From contig PKUK01000008.1 of NCBI GenBank assembly GCA_002869535.1, forward strand, positions 414,350-478,349: a stretch of DNA of 64,000 nucleotides. Reading direction: 5' to 3'. Below the pieces are notes generated by a model. It was not told the DNA's origin. It searched no databases and saw only the letters and a list, made by a program, of their open reading frames with translations. Within the stretch, counting starts at the first letter, position 1; every line of letters starts with the position of its first letter. A program made the position numbers and the translations under genes. Positions 1 through 9,269 of the stretch are shown piece by piece. The DNA comes from Arcobacter sp. (lineage in GTDB: Bacteria; Campylobacterota; Campylobacteria; Campylobacterales; Arcobacteraceae).

Positions 1-114
1 ATAGCAAAATTTAGTAATTTAAATATTGCAGAAGATAAAATGGAATATTTTAATGAAGATGCCGTAAAACAAAGTGAATTTTACGAATTAAACAATGAAG
101 AGATAATAGAATAA
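1..114 (+). CDS. C-terminal fragment of an unknown protein
   Basis: An open frame enters from the left edge and ends at a TAA (112-114) that overlaps the ATG of the next gene by one base, so the two genes are probably co-translated. The visible 37 residues are acidic and end in NNEEIIE. They show no recognisable motif. The family cannot be named from this fragment. Confidence 0.6.
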   Translation: MAKFSNLNIAEDKMEYFNEDAVKQSEFYELNNEEIIE

Positions 115-1157
115 TGGAAAAGTTTTACGATATTTTAAAACAGCTAATTAGAACACCAAGTGTTGTAGGTGCTGAACACCCTTTTTTTATGAGGGTAAAA
201 AGAGAACTTGAAGAGTTGGATTTAAATGTTGAATATTATGATGGCGTATTAGTTGCAAAAGGAAATGATCCACAAAGTGGTTATATTTCTGGACATGCTG
301 ATAGACATGGACTTATTTGTACAGGACACAATGAGTTTCAATATGCAGCTTTTATAGCAAAAAACCAAGCTGACCTTAGAGGAAACTCTAACTCTGAAAA
401 ACTACTTAAAAACTTTGAGATGAGATTTATGGAACAAAAAGTTCAAGCATATGAACCTTGGTCTGGAAGTTACTTAGGAATGGGTGTTATAAAAGATGCC
501 TTTTTATGTACAAGAAGAAAAAATATTATATTTAAAATAGATGGACTTGAGCATCTTTTACCAGGAACTGCCATTGCCTTTACAGATACTCTAGAAATAG
601 ATGATAATGGTTTAGTATCAGCCCAACTTGATAATGTTATATCAATAGCTATTATGATATACATGTATCATGTAGGTTATCAAGGAACTGCATTTTTTAC
701 AGCAAGTGAAGAGGCTGGAAAAAGCTGGAGATTTTTACTTGAATATTTTAGAAGATTTGATATAACTACAGATGAACTATTAGTTTTAGATACAAGTCCA
801 TATAGCAAAGTAGATGATATAACTCACCTAGATATTGTACTAAGAAATAAAGATGAAAATGCAGAATTTAAATCACCCCTAGAGGCTAAAATTAAAAAAA
901 TAGTTATAGAAAACAATATAAATTACCACTATAAAGATGCTTATTTAGAAAATCTTATGGCAACAGCAGGGACTAAAGGTTCACTTGGTGTTACAGAACT
1001 TGGAAGAATAATTGATGCAACAGAAGGTGAAATACAAGGTACAACTTTACAAATTCCAACTATTGGCTACCATACTGTTGAAGAGACAACTACAAAAAAA
1101 TCTATCGATACAATGTTATTAATACTGACTCAACTTTATTTAGAAGAAGGTAAATAG
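114..1157 (+). CDS. M42/M20-like zinc metallopeptidase
   Basis: A 347-residue cytoplasmic protein that resembles M42 (glutamyl aminopeptidase/endoglucanase-like) co-catalytic zinc peptidases. Visible candidate metal ligands and catalytic residues in the usual order are His61 in SGHADRHG, Asp173 in AQLDN, Glu199-Glu200 in TASEEAG, Asp226 in VLDTSPY, and a late His in GYHTVEE. Length matches the family (about 340-360). There is no signal peptide or membrane segment. The ATG overlaps the upstream stop codon, and a hairpin terminator overlaps its own stop. The preferred substrate cannot be read from the sequence; deblocking of peptides is inference from the family. Confidence 0.75.
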   Translation: MEKFYDILKQLIRTPSVVGAEHPFFMRVKRELEELDLNVEYYDGVLVAKGNDPQSGYISGHADRHGLICTGHNEFQYAAFIAKNQADLRGNSNSEKLLKNFEMRFMEQKVQAYEPWSGSYLGMGVIKDAFLCTRRKNIIFKIDGLEHLLPGTAIAFTDTLEIDDNGLVSAQLDNVISIAIMIYMYHVGYQGTAFFTASEEAGKSWRFLLEYFRRFDITTDELLVLDTSPYSKVDDITHLDIVLRNKDENAEFKSPLEAKIKKIVIENNINYHYKDAYLENLMATAGTKGSLGVTELGRIIDATEGEIQGTTLQIPTIGYHTVEETTTKKSIDTMLLILTQLYLEEGK

Positions 1158-1172
1158 ACTTTACCTTTTTTT
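1147..1172 (+). terminator. Rho-independent terminator after the peptidase gene
   Basis: An 8-bp perfect stem (AAGGTAAA / TTTACCTT) closes a 5-base loop and is followed by a run of T. It overlaps the stop codon of the peptidase gene. It also sits at the 3' end of the convergent corA gene, so it may serve both strands. Confidence 0.75.
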
Positions 1173-1937
1173 AATAAAATATACTAAAAGTGTAGAAATT
1201 ATTGCTGAAATAAATAGCGTATTTATAACTAACAATGTTCCTCCATCTCCTTGAGTAAAGGGTAAAGAGGTAGTGTTCATCCCAAAAAATCCAACAATTA
1301 AATTTAGAGGTAAAAATATACCTGACAAAAGTGTTAGGATATAAACGGTCCTATTCATTTGCTAATTATTTTCTACTAAATATGAATTATGTAAAGCATC
1401 AAGCTTTTCTAATAGCATACCAGAATTTCTATGTGCTAGTTGTAAGTGTTCTTGCATATCTTCAAAGTTTCTCTCTAAATAATCATCATCTTTTCTATAA
1501 TGACTAATCAAAATTGTTATTACTTCCACACACTTAAATAAAATTCTATTTATTTTTATAAAGTCATTTTTATATGAAAACCACTGTTTATTGAAGTTTT
1601 TATCAATTTTATTTTCATAGAAATTATCTTCTATAAGTTCTATTTCTTCAATATATCCATTTATAATTTTTAAGATTGAATCTATATCATTATTTAAATA
1701 CTTATAAAAGCCATCAACACTCTGTAAGTCTACAAACTCTTTACTCTCTTTATCAAAATAAAAGTATGACTTATCAGTTATAATAAAAGCTTTACTAATA
1801 GGAACTAGTCTATTATTTATTAGTTGTGGCATTCTAAATATAAACAAATCATAATTTTCATCTTTGAAAAATACTGAAGGATGAGCCTCATTTTCAATAT
1901 CAATACGATGAAAATCATTAATTTCGTTATATTTCAT
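1161..1937 (-). pseudogene. corA: CorA-like Mg2+/divalent cation transporter, interrupted by an in-frame TAG
   Basis: Two consecutive open frames on the minus strand are in the same frame and together form one CorA-type protein. The N-terminal 191 residues (1362-1937) match the cytoplasmic domain and long helix, ending in VENN. The C-terminal 65 residues (1161-1358) hold both membrane helices and the signature GMN in GFFGMNTT. The only interruption is TAG at 1362-1364, followed by CAA and then ATG. CorA forms pentameric inner-membrane channels, and the pore helix and cytoplasmic domain are normally one chain. The joined length of about 257 is short for CorA (about 315). The gene starts one base inside the stop of the NTF2-like gene. 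It may be a nonsense pseudogene, a readthrough gene, reinitiation at the nearby ATG, or a sequencing error. Confidence 0.75.
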
Positions 1938-2338
1938 TATTTACTCAACTGTTTATACAATGAGTTTAAGTCACCCAATACCCATATTTCTTTGATTTTA
2001 TCATTTTCAATTCTAAAAAATGAAGCACCATAATATCTTATTCTATTATTTGTAGCTTCAAAATCAAAAAGTTTTCCCATATGAGTTCCATTGTAAATTG
2101 CTCTTGCACTTACTAAGTTATTCTCAGCAACCATTAGCTCAACACCATGGTATAGATTTGGAATAGCACCTAAAATCATATCAAAGTACTCTTCAAACTC
2201 TTTTTTACCGTTTGTTTCTATATTTAGTGAACCTCTGAAAAGTATCTTGTCATCAAAAAGTTTGTCAATATATGATTTGTCTTTTTTATTCCAAAGGTTT
2301 TCATAATAAGATTTTACAATCTCTTTATTTTTATTCAT
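1937..2338 (-). CDS. NTF2/SnoaL-like fold protein
   Basis: A 133-residue protein with the pattern of nuclear-transport-factor-2/SnoaL-like proteins: an N-terminal helix (VKSYYENLWNKKD), a middle segment with EFEEYFDMILGAIPNLYHGVEL, and C-terminal strands ending GDLNSLYKQL. Families with this cone-shaped fold bind small hydrophobic ligands or act as isomerases/cyclases, so the exact role is unknown. Its TAA overlaps the ATG of the corA gene, suggesting translational coupling. There is no signal peptide. Confidence 0.6.
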   Translation of the reverse strand: MNKNKEIVKSYYENLWNKKDKSYIDKLFDDKILFRGSLNIETNGKKEFEEYFDMILGAIPNLYHGVELMVAENNLVSARAIYNGTHMGKLFDFEATNNRIRYYGASFFRIENDKIKEIWVLGDLNSLYKQLSK

Positions 2339-2403
2339 CTTTTCTCTTTATTGTTTTTTTAGAATTATACTACTTTATTTCTTTTTTTTTCTCTTAAATT
2401 ATC

Positions 2404-3666
2404 TCAAAGTTCTGTTGCATTTTTAATTATATCTACCCCGAATTTATCTCTTAATTCATTGAGTTTATTGTTTAATTGCTTTTTCTTTAAATCATTCTCA
2501 TACTCTAAAAGATTAAAACTATCCATTTTTTGTTCCATAAAATTACTTACTGTTATATTTAATTGGATGATACTATGTGTGGGGTGAATATCATTTGCAT
2601 TAAACATTTTGATAATCTCATCTTTAAAGAACTTTTCACTAAATAATCGGTTTGTAGAAAATGAACTTTTAGATTTAGAATCAAACTCGTATTTGATTTT
2701 TATAAAAAAGGTTTGGGGATTTACTCTTTTTTTAAAAACTAAGAAAGCAAGATACCTTGCCAATATAATAATTCGTCGTTTTATCTCTTCTCGATTATTT
2801 ATAGGGTCAAAACTTCTACCTATTCCTATTGATTTTGAAGCTGCTTTTTTTTCCAAGACAAAGTCTTTTATTCCACATACACGATTATAAAGCTGAATAC
2901 CCGGTTTTTTCCAAGCATAAAAAATATGTTTTTTTTCTCTTATTTGTCCAAGGGTTTTTATATTGTGAGCTCTTAATCGCATCTGATAACCTTGCCCAAT
3001 ACCAGGGAATTTTTCTATTGGAATATCTTTTATAAAATCATTAACTTCATCTTCAAATACTACCTTAACTCCATGGGGCTTTGCATACTCTGTTGCCAAT
3101 TTTGATAAATATTTACTTTTTGCAACACCAATAGAAATAGGTAAATCAAAGATTTTTTCAATCTTATCTTTTAATCTTTTGGCAAAGATTTCAACATCTT
3201 TATCTTCCACCCATCCTGTAACATCTGCAAAATACTCATCTATACTAAACTGTTCTACTTGTGGTGTTTCATATTCTAAAAACTGCAATAATTTATAAGA
3301 GAGTTCATGATATAAAGGATAATTAGGAGCAATCATTTTAAGGTGTGGGCATAGTCTTAAGGCTTCATTTACACTCATAGCAGTTTTAACACCAAAAGCC
3401 CTAGCCTCATAAGAAGAAGTAGTAATAATACCTCTAATTCGTCCATTTTCATCTTTAAAATACTCTTGGGCATTTGGATCTTGCTCACTAACTATTGAGC
3501 TTACAAAAGCTCCATTACTATCACTTACTACACGTTTATGTTTGCTTTTTGAAAATATATTAAGATTGCTTCGTCCTCCTACAGCAGTAGGTATATTCAT
3601 TAAACTTTTATCACGAGTTCGATGTGCAGAAACAAAAAAACAATCTATATCTAAATGTAATATCAT
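2404..3666 (-). CDS. dinB: Y-family DNA polymerase (DNA polymerase IV-like)
   Basis: A 420-residue translesion polymerase. The palm motif MILHLDIDCFFVS at the N-terminus supplies the first catalytic aspartates and SIDEYFAD supplies the catalytic DE pair. The thumb contains the helix-hairpin-helix segment FPGIGQGYQMRL, and the C-terminal part (about 300-400) fits the little-finger domain. Compared with standard DinB there is an insertion of about 45 residues between VGGRS and RGIITTSSYEARAFGV, rich in Ser, Lys and Asp. No beta-clamp motif was identified with confidence. The gene stands alone on the minus strand, and I see no clear SOS operator upstream. Confidence 0.85.
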   Translation of the reverse strand: MILHLDIDCFFVSAHRTRDKSLMNIPTAVGGRSNLNIFSKSKHKRVVSDSNGAFVSSIVSEQDPNAQEYFKDENGRIRGIITTSSYEARAFGVKTAMSVNEALRLCPHLKMIAPNYPLYHELSYKLLQFLEYETPQVEQFSIDEYFADVTGWVEDKDVEIFAKRLKDKIEKIFDLPISIGVAKSKYLSKLATEYAKPHGVKVVFEDEVNDFIKDIPIEKFPGIGQGYQMRLRAHNIKTLGQIREKKHIFYAWKKPGIQLYNRVCGIKDFVLEKKAASKSIGIGRSFDPINNREEIKRRIIILARYLAFLVFKKRVNPQTFFIKIKYEFDSKSKSSFSTNRLFSEKFFKDEIIKMFNANDIHPTHSIIQLNITVSNFMEQKMDSFNLLEYENDLKKKQLNNKLNELRDKFGVDIIKNATEL

Positions 3667-3760
3667 AAAACTATTCTATCTTTTTTTTTCATTGTATATT
3701 GATTATATGTCATTTTGAAAGAAAATTAGCTATTATTTCACATAACAAAAAGGATAAAAA

Positions 3761-3919
3761 ATCGAATCTTGTAGAAACTGTAAAAGTGAAGTAAAGGCCA
3801 AAATAGGACGATGTCCATATTGTGGAATATTAAATCCTACTGTAAAATTAAAAGAGATATTTATTACTATTTTTGCTGTATTAGCAGTTATGGGTGTAGT
3901 TACATATTTTATGAACTAA
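3761..3919 (+). CDS. Small zinc-ribbon, single-pass membrane protein with ATC in start position
   Basis: A 52-codon frame encodes a double CxxC zinc ribbon (CRNC ... CPYC) followed by one hydrophobic helix (FITIFAVLAVMGVVTYF) and a TAA. A good Shine-Dalgarno sequence (AAGGA, 3749-3753) lies 7 bases before ATC (3761), exactly where ATG is expected, and an in-frame stop lies just before it. No ATG, GTG or TTG exists upstream of the first cysteine in this frame. Either ATC is a rare start codon or the start has been lost. The function of such ribbon-plus-helix proteins is unknown. The gene converges with the rhomboid gene. Confidence 0.5.
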   Translation: MESCRNCKSEVKAKIGRCPYCGILNPTVKLKEIFITIFAVLAVMGVVTYFMN

Positions 3920-4450
3920 TTATCTTAAAAATTTTCCTAAACTAAATCCAACAGCTAGTCCTATTAAGTGAGCATACCAAGCAACTGGAAGTCCTATTAA
4001 AACTGGTACTATAGAAATAAGAATAATCCAAGTAATAATACCATTTCTTTGATAGGTATCAACAAGTGCAACATAACCTAAAAGTACACAAATAGCTCCA
4101 GATGCCCCAACTAAGTTGTGATTAAATCCCATCATCTGCATAAAAGCAAAACTTAATAATGAAGTTAAAATACCACCTATAAAATAAAGTATTAAAAAGG
4201 TTTTTACACCTCTATACTTTTCAATTAAATTACCAAATTGAAAAAGTACAAACATATTCATCAAAATATGCCCTACTCCACCATGTGCAAACATACTAGA
4301 TAGTGGTTGATACCAAAGATTTGCTTCTAGAAAAAATATATTTAGTCCTAAAAATAAAGAGCCATTATCCATATTAGTTTGTAATATGTACATTAAAATA
4401 GTAACTAGGATAATGAAATTTGAAACAGTTAGTAGTTTATTATTTTGCAT
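3920..4450 (-). CDS. Rhomboid-family intramembrane serine protease
   Basis: A 176-residue inner-membrane protein with about six hydrophobic segments. The catalytic Ser117 is in GASGAI and the catalytic His161 is in YAHLIGLAVGF. The oxyanion-side HxxxN pattern is His61 and Asn65 in GHILMNMF. Rhomboids cleave membrane-spanning substrates, but the substrate here is unknown. Its ATG overlaps the end of the 193-residue gene upstream by 11 bases, so the two are probably one transcript. Confidence 0.85.
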   Translation of the reverse strand: MQNNKLLTVSNFIILVTILMYILQTNMDNGSLFLGLNIFFLEANLWYQPLSSMFAHGGVGHILMNMFVLFQFGNLIEKYRGVKTFLILYFIGGILTSLLSFAFMQMMGFNHNLVGASGAICVLLGYVALVDTYQRNGIITWIILISIVPVLIGLPVAWYAHLIGLAVGFSLGKFLR

Positions 4451-5021
4451 TGTGTTTAAAAGCCTCTATAATACAATCTATTCTATTTTTTATATCTTTT
4501 TTATCATACTCTAAAAAATCTGTTTTCATCATAAAAGCCTCTTTACCATTTATTCTAAAAGAACTCAGAATAGTTCCAGCATAAGATTTACTATATGCAT
4601 CTTTTTTTCTTGGGTCATTCTTATCATTCTCTATAATTTCATATTTTATATTTAGATATTTAACTGGATTTTCTTTTTGAACAATTGCAATTTTTAATTT
4701 AAAAAAATCATTTGCTTCTTCAATAGTAATCTCATCTTTTAAATAAAACTTCCCAAATCTTGGTTTAATAAAACCACCATTTAAAACATATAATCCATTT
4801 TCCATATAATATTTAGCATCTTTTAATAAAGATGGCGATGTGATTTTATCAATTGTTGAAGTTGTTTTTTGACACTCTAAATTTGAGTGTACTCTAGAAG
4901 GGGTTTTCACTTTTGGGCCATATTTAGAATAAAGAGTTATTACTATTGCAATAATTACAATAGAAACCAAGGTAAAAAAGTTATTTACTACTTGGCTATC
5001 TCTTCTATATTTGCCCGACAT
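4440..5021 (-). CDS. Unknown single-pass membrane protein
   Basis: A 193-residue protein I do not recognise. A short cytoplasmic N-terminus with KYRRDSQ precedes one hydrophobic helix (about residues 15-32). A mainly polar domain with one cysteine (LECQKTT) then follows, predicted to be periplasmic. It lies between lon (4 bases away) and the rhomboid gene (11-base overlap), so it belongs to the same operon. A link to membrane protein quality control is inference from these two protease neighbours only. Confidence 0.55.
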   Translation of the reverse strand: MSGKYRRDSQVVNNFFTLVSIVIIAIVITLYSKYGPKVKTPSRVHSNLECQKTTSTIDKITSPSLLKDAKYYMENGLYVLNGGFIKPRFGKFYLKDEITIEEANDFFKLKIAIVQKENPVKYLNIKYEIIENDKNDPRKKDAYSKSYAGTILSSFRINGKEAFMMKTDFLEYDKKDIKNRIDCIIEAFKHNAK

Positions 5022-5025
5022 AAGA

Positions 5026-7443
5026 CTATACTAAACCCTCTTTTAAAACATCTTCTATTTTATCTACAGGCATAATCTCTAAAGCTTTTTTAACTTCAGC
5101 TGGAATATCTTCCAAATCTCTTTCGTAATTTTTTCTTGGAATTAATGCTTTTTTCATTTTAGCTTTAAAAGCAGCAATTAACTTCTCTTTTAATCCACCT
5201 ATTGGTAAAACTTTTCCTGTAAGTGTTAACTCACCTGTCATACAAATATCAGATTTAATCTCTTTGTTACTTAAAATTGAAGCAATAGTTAAAGCCATAG
5301 TTATACCAGCACTTGGACCATCTTTTGGCGTTGCACCTTCTGGAATATGTAAGTGGATATCATATCTTTTGTAAACTTCACTTGGCTCTAATTTAACATC
5401 CTCATCTTTTTCTTTTAAAAATTTAGGAATAAGTTCATCATCAATTTTTAGTTTACCTTCATCAATTAAAACTTTTATAACTGAATAAGAGATTCTTGAT
5501 GATTCTTTCATTACATCACCTAAGTTTCCTGTAACTACTAAATTGCTTTTCCCTTTAAGTTTTATAGCTTCAATTTTTAAAACATCTCCACCAACAGCAG
5601 TCCATGCCAAACCATTTGCAACTCCAACCATGTTCTTTTTATCAGCTGGGTCTATTTCAAATACTGGATTATCTAAATAGTGTTTTAGGTTTTGTGTATT
5701 TATTGAAACTTTTGCTATATCTTCTGATAAGATTTTTTTAGCAGATTTTCTAAAAAGTTTAGCAAATACTCGTCTTAGATTTCGCACCCCAGCTTCTCTA
5801 GTATATTTACCAATAATTGCTTCAATAGTTGGCTTGCTTAAACTTACTTCACTTTTTTTAAGTCCATGTTTTTCTAACTCTTGAGGGATAAGATAATCTT
5901 TTGCAATATGGTATTTTTCATTTGGTGTATAAGATGAAATATCTATAAACTCCATTCTATCTCTAAGAGCTGCGGGGATTCTTCTAGCATCATTTGCAGT
6001 TGATACAAATATCACTTGTGATAAATCTATTGCAAAGTTCAAATATAAATCTCTAAACTCATTATTTTGCTCAGGGTCTAAAACTTCAAGCATAACAGCA
6101 GTTGGATAACCTCTGTGATTTGCTCCTAATTTATCTATTTCATCAAGAACCATTACTGGGTTCATTTTTTTAGCGTCAACTAAACCTTTTACAAGTCTTC
6201 CTGGCATTGCTCCAACATATGTTCGTCTATGCCCTCTTAGTTCATTTACGTCTTCCATACCACCTAATGCTACTCTTACAAGAGGTCTTTTAAGTGCTTT
6301 TGAAATAGAGTTTGCCAATGAAGTTTTACCAACACCTGGAGGTCCAACAAAACATAAAACTGTACCTCTTGCTTTTTCACTTTTAACTTCTCTTTGCTCT
6401 AAAAGCTGTTTTACAGCAAAATATTCAGAAATTCTCTCTTTTGCTTTTTCTAGGGAATAGTGATCTTTATTTAGCTGTTTTTCAACGGCATCAACAGATA
6501 TTTTTTCATCAGAATATTGACCAAAAGGTATATCTAAAACTTGCTCTACATAAGTTTGTAAAAGTGATGCATCTGGCGAATCTTGGTGCATACGAGAAAG
6601 TTTTTCAATTTGTTTTTTAGTCTCTTTAAATGCATCTTTGCCCATAAAAGGTTTAAGTTTTTTTAATCTTTTTGTATAAGATTTTACCTCTTCATCTTTT
6701 TTATTTCCAGTACCTAGTTCTTGCTGTATAGCTTTTATCTGCTCTTTTAGAAAATAGTCTTTATGAGTTTTTTCAATCTTAGAGTTTACTTTTTGAGTAA
6801 TATCCTTTTGTATTTTAAAGTTTTCTATCTCTTTTTGAATTATCTCGATAATAGCTACTAATCTAGCTTCGATATCAGTTTGTGAAAATAGTTTATAAGC
6901 TTGTGATTTTGTTACTTTTAAAACAGAAGAGATTAAGTCTGCAATTCTAACTGCATCATTATTTTCATCTATTGTTTTTATCAAATCAACTGGAAATTTT
7001 GTATTGATTTTAGATAATTTTCCTACATTGTCTCTTAGTATATTTAATATAGATGAAACACCCTCTAGTGAATAAGGTTTTGTTTCTATTAACTCTACTT
7101 GGCAAACTTCAGGATTAGACTCTTTAAACTCACTAATTCTTCCCTTTGCTAAACCTTGAAAAAGTACCTTGATTTTACCATCAGGCAGAGATACTTTTCT
7201 CATAATATTACCTATTACACCAACATCATAAAACTGTCCATCAAATCTATCTTGGCTCTCTTGCCCATCTTTACTAACTGCTACAATTACCAATTTGTTT
7301 TCATCTATTGCTTTTTCAACTGCACTAATATTTGTCTTATTATTTAAAAAAAGTGGTGCAATCATAAATGGGTATAAAAATACCTCATCTTCAATAATTA
7401 ATGGTAATTCCTGTGGAAATTCATCATAATTTGTTAAATCCAT
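5026..7443 (-). CDS. lon: ATP-dependent Lon protease
   Basis: An 805-residue cytoplasmic AAA+ protease. The order is an N-terminal LON substrate-binding domain (from LPLIIEDEVFLYPF), a coiled-coil region (about 200-300), an AAA+ module with Walker A GPPGVGKT at about 366-373 and Walker B VMVLDEIDK, and the protease domain with catalytic Ser711 in DGPSAG and a partner Lys in GLKEKL. The length is normal for the family. It degrades misfolded and regulatory proteins. The gene sits just downstream of bamD on the same strand, an arrangement I recall from other Campylobacterota. No heat-shock operator was recognised. Confidence 0.97.
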   Translation of the reverse strand: MDLTNYDEFPQELPLIIEDEVFLYPFMIAPLFLNNKTNISAVEKAIDENKLVIVAVSKDGQESQDRFDGQFYDVGVIGNIMRKVSLPDGKIKVLFQGLAKGRISEFKESNPEVCQVELIETKPYSLEGVSSILNILRDNVGKLSKINTKFPVDLIKTIDENNDAVRIADLISSVLKVTKSQAYKLFSQTDIEARLVAIIEIIQKEIENFKIQKDITQKVNSKIEKTHKDYFLKEQIKAIQQELGTGNKKDEEVKSYTKRLKKLKPFMGKDAFKETKKQIEKLSRMHQDSPDASLLQTYVEQVLDIPFGQYSDEKISVDAVEKQLNKDHYSLEKAKERISEYFAVKQLLEQREVKSEKARGTVLCFVGPPGVGKTSLANSISKALKRPLVRVALGGMEDVNELRGHRRTYVGAMPGRLVKGLVDAKKMNPVMVLDEIDKLGANHRGYPTAVMLEVLDPEQNNEFRDLYLNFAIDLSQVIFVSTANDARRIPAALRDRMEFIDISSYTPNEKYHIAKDYLIPQELEKHGLKKSEVSLSKPTIEAIIGKYTREAGVRNLRRVFAKLFRKSAKKILSEDIAKVSINTQNLKHYLDNPVFEIDPADKKNMVGVANGLAWTAVGGDVLKIEAIKLKGKSNLVVTGNLGDVMKESSRISYSVIKVLIDEGKLKIDDELIPKFLKEKDEDVKLEPSEVYKRYDIHLHIPEGATPKDGPSAGITMALTIASILSNKEIKSDICMTGELTLTGKVLPIGGLKEKLIAAFKAKMKKALIPRKNYERDLEDIPAEVKKALEIMPVDKIEDVLKEGLV

Positions 7444-7470
7444 TAAAATTAACTCCTAAAATATTTTATA

Positions 7471-8139
7471 TTATTCAAATAATGCTCTATACCATGGAAC
7501 ATTTACTTCTTTTATCTCTGTTGGTTCAACCCAGTTTTTTGATAGTTTTTCATTATAATACTCTGCCGCTTTTGGCTTATCAATTCTTGTATATAAATCA
7601 GCTATTTCTTTATCAAAAGAGGCTTTTGCCATAGCTAAACGTGCATTTATTGTTCCTACTAGGGGCATATATGGAGAGTTTGGAAACTTAACCATAAACT
7701 CATTTATCTCTTTTTGAGTCTCATAAATTAAATCTTGTTCTCTAAATTGAGAAGAAAAAGATAAAAAGTTTGCTTTTATTTTTAGATATCTAAAATAATC
7801 AATACTTTTACTAACTGCAAACTTTTTTGTATATTCGTCAATATAAAAATTTGCTAAGGCATACTCTTCTTCATCAATGTGAGCATTTACTAATATTTGC
7901 AATGCAGTTGCCAATAATGGTGAGTTTTTATGTTCACTCTCTAAAGATATATATGTATCATCAGCAGCTTCTAAATCACCGTTTGCAATCTCATTTGCAA
8001 TTTTATTGTACCAATAAATAGCTGGTTGTCCGTACTCTTTTGGACCTTTTTTTGATGAACAAGATGTAAGCGTAAGTGCTAATCCACCTATCATTAAAAC
8101 AGCCAAACTCTTCTTTACTAATTTATTTAACGTAAGCAT
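7471..8139 (-). CDS. bamD: Outer membrane protein assembly factor BamD
   Basis: A 222-residue lipoprotein. The signal peptide ends in a lipobox (LTLTSC), so the mature protein would start at Cys and be anchored to the inner leaflet of the outer membrane. Helical TPR-like repeats follow (WYNKIANEIANGD, LLATALQILVNAHIDEEEYALANFYIDEYTKKF, FMVKFPNSPY), as in BamD of the beta-barrel assembly complex. It precedes lon by 27 bases on the same strand and is divergent from proC. Confidence 0.9.
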   Translation of the reverse strand: MLTLNKLVKKSLAVLMIGGLALTLTSCSSKKGPKEYGQPAIYWYNKIANEIANGDLEAADDTYISLESEHKNSPLLATALQILVNAHIDEEEYALANFYIDEYTKKFAVSKSIDYFRYLKIKANFLSFSSQFREQDLIYETQKEINEFMVKFPNSPYMPLVGTINARLAMAKASFDKEIADLYTRIDKPKAAEYYNEKLSKNWVEPTEIKEVNVPWYRALFE

Positions 8140-8196
8140 TATTATTATCCTTTTGTAAAAAGAAGTATTTTAACTAAATGAAGCTTAGGAAATATT

Positions 8197-8205
8197 TGCT
8201 ATAAT
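8197..8205 (+). promoter_or_regulatory. Extended -10 promoter of proC
   Basis: TG-C-TATAAT, a perfect extended -10 box, lies 26 bases before the proC ATG in the bamD/proC divergent intergenic region. No convincing -35 box is present, which is usual for Campylobacterota. Confidence 0.6.
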
Positions 8206-8230
8206 AATAAAAACAATATCAAGGTACAAT

Positions 8231-8995
8231 ATGAAAATCACATTAATTGGTAACGGAATGATGGCAAAAGCTTTAGCCAAAGGTTTAATAGAGAACCATA
8301 GTGTTGAAATTTTAGGGCGAGATGAAGAGAAATTATTAAAACTAAAAAAGCTTATTCCAGAAATTGAAATAAAAGTTCTTGATGATAAAGAAGATATTAC
8401 AAATAAAAATATAATTTTTTGTGTTAAACCTTATGCCCTGCAAAGTGTAGCAGTTAGACTTGAGGGAAAAGCAAACTTATTTATTTCAATTTTGGCAGGT
8501 ACAAAAATTGAGAGTCTAAAAAAACATATATCTTCAACTTCATATATTAGAGTAATGCCAAATGTTGCAGCATCTCTAAAAAAATCAATGACAACTATTA
8601 CAGGAGATAGAGAAGCTAAAAATATAGCATTGGAACTATTTAACTCAATTGGTAAAACCTTATGGGTAAATACAGAGACGCAATTAGATATTGCAACAGC
8701 AGTTGCTGGAAGCGGTCCTGCATTTTTAGCTTTAGTTGCAGAAGGAATTGCAGATGGTGCTGTAAAAGCTGGATTAGAAAGAGAGTATAGCTCATTTTTA
8801 GTTCAAGGTCTTTTTGAAGGTTTTGCCGCATTATTAGAAAAAACTCATCCTGCAGTTATAAAAGATTCTGTTTCAAGCCCAGGTGGAACAACAATAGCAG
8901 GAGTTGCTGCACTAGAAGAAAATGGCGTAAGAAATGCAATGATAAAAGCTATTGAAGATGCACACAACAAAGCAGTTGAAATCTCTAAAAAATAG
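8231..8995 (+). CDS. proC: Pyrroline-5-carboxylate reductase
   Basis: A 254-residue cytoplasmic enzyme catalysing the last step of proline synthesis. The N-terminal Rossmann motif is IGNGMMAKALAKGL. The middle CVKPYALQS and RVMPNVAA segments are typical, as is the C-terminal signature VSSPGGTTIAGVAALEENGVR. The length is slightly short for the family (about 265-275). The first pseudopilin gene overlaps its 3' end, so proC and the pilin genes form one unit, as I recall next to ctsT in Campylobacter. Confidence 0.95.
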   Translation: MKITLIGNGMMAKALAKGLIENHSVEILGRDEEKLLKLKKLIPEIEIKVLDDKEDITNKNIIFCVKPYALQSVAVRLEGKANLFISILAGTKIESLKKHISSTSYIRVMPNVAASLKKSMTTITGDREAKNIALELFNSIGKTLWVNTETQLDIATAVAGSGPAFLALVAEGIADGAVKAGLEREYSSFLVQGLFEGFAALLEKTHPAVIKDSVSSPGGTTIAGVAALEENGVRNAMIKAIEDAHNKAVEISKK

Positions 8996-9269
8996 TTTTA
9001 TCTTCTTAGAAACAATTGTTTCTTTAGTTGTTATATCTATTATCGTAAGCATATTTTTCAAATTAAATTACGATAATAGGGCTAACAAAAAATTCCAAAC
9101 TCTAAATGAACTCTCAAACAAACTTAAAAAATCTAATTATCAAAATATGCAAATTTCACAAAATAAATTAACTATTTTTGAAAATGGCATAGAGAAAAAA
9201 GTTCTTGTAAGTAAAATCACTTCAAACCAAAACAATATAAAACTAACTAAATATGAACTTATCAAATAA
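8958..9269 (+). CDS. Type II/IV pseudopilin-like protein 1 (natural transformation type)
   Basis: A small protein with a class III prepilin leader: a basic segment ending KNS, then mature FIFLETIVSLVVISIIVSIFF with Glu at position 5 and a long hydrophobic helix. The residue before the cleavage site is Ser rather than the usual Gly. The start is uncertain. ATG at 8958 gives a 13-residue leader, TTG at 8976 would give 7, and TTG at 8952 is also open. It overlaps proC by 38 bases. By synteny with the Campylobacter ctsT region it may belong to a DNA-uptake pseudopilus, but this is inferred. Confidence 0.65.
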   Translation: MHTTKQLKSLKNSFIFLETIVSLVVISIIVSIFFKLNYDNRANKKFQTLNELSNKLKKSNYQNMQISQNKLTIFENGIEKKVLVSKITSNQNNIKLTKYELIK

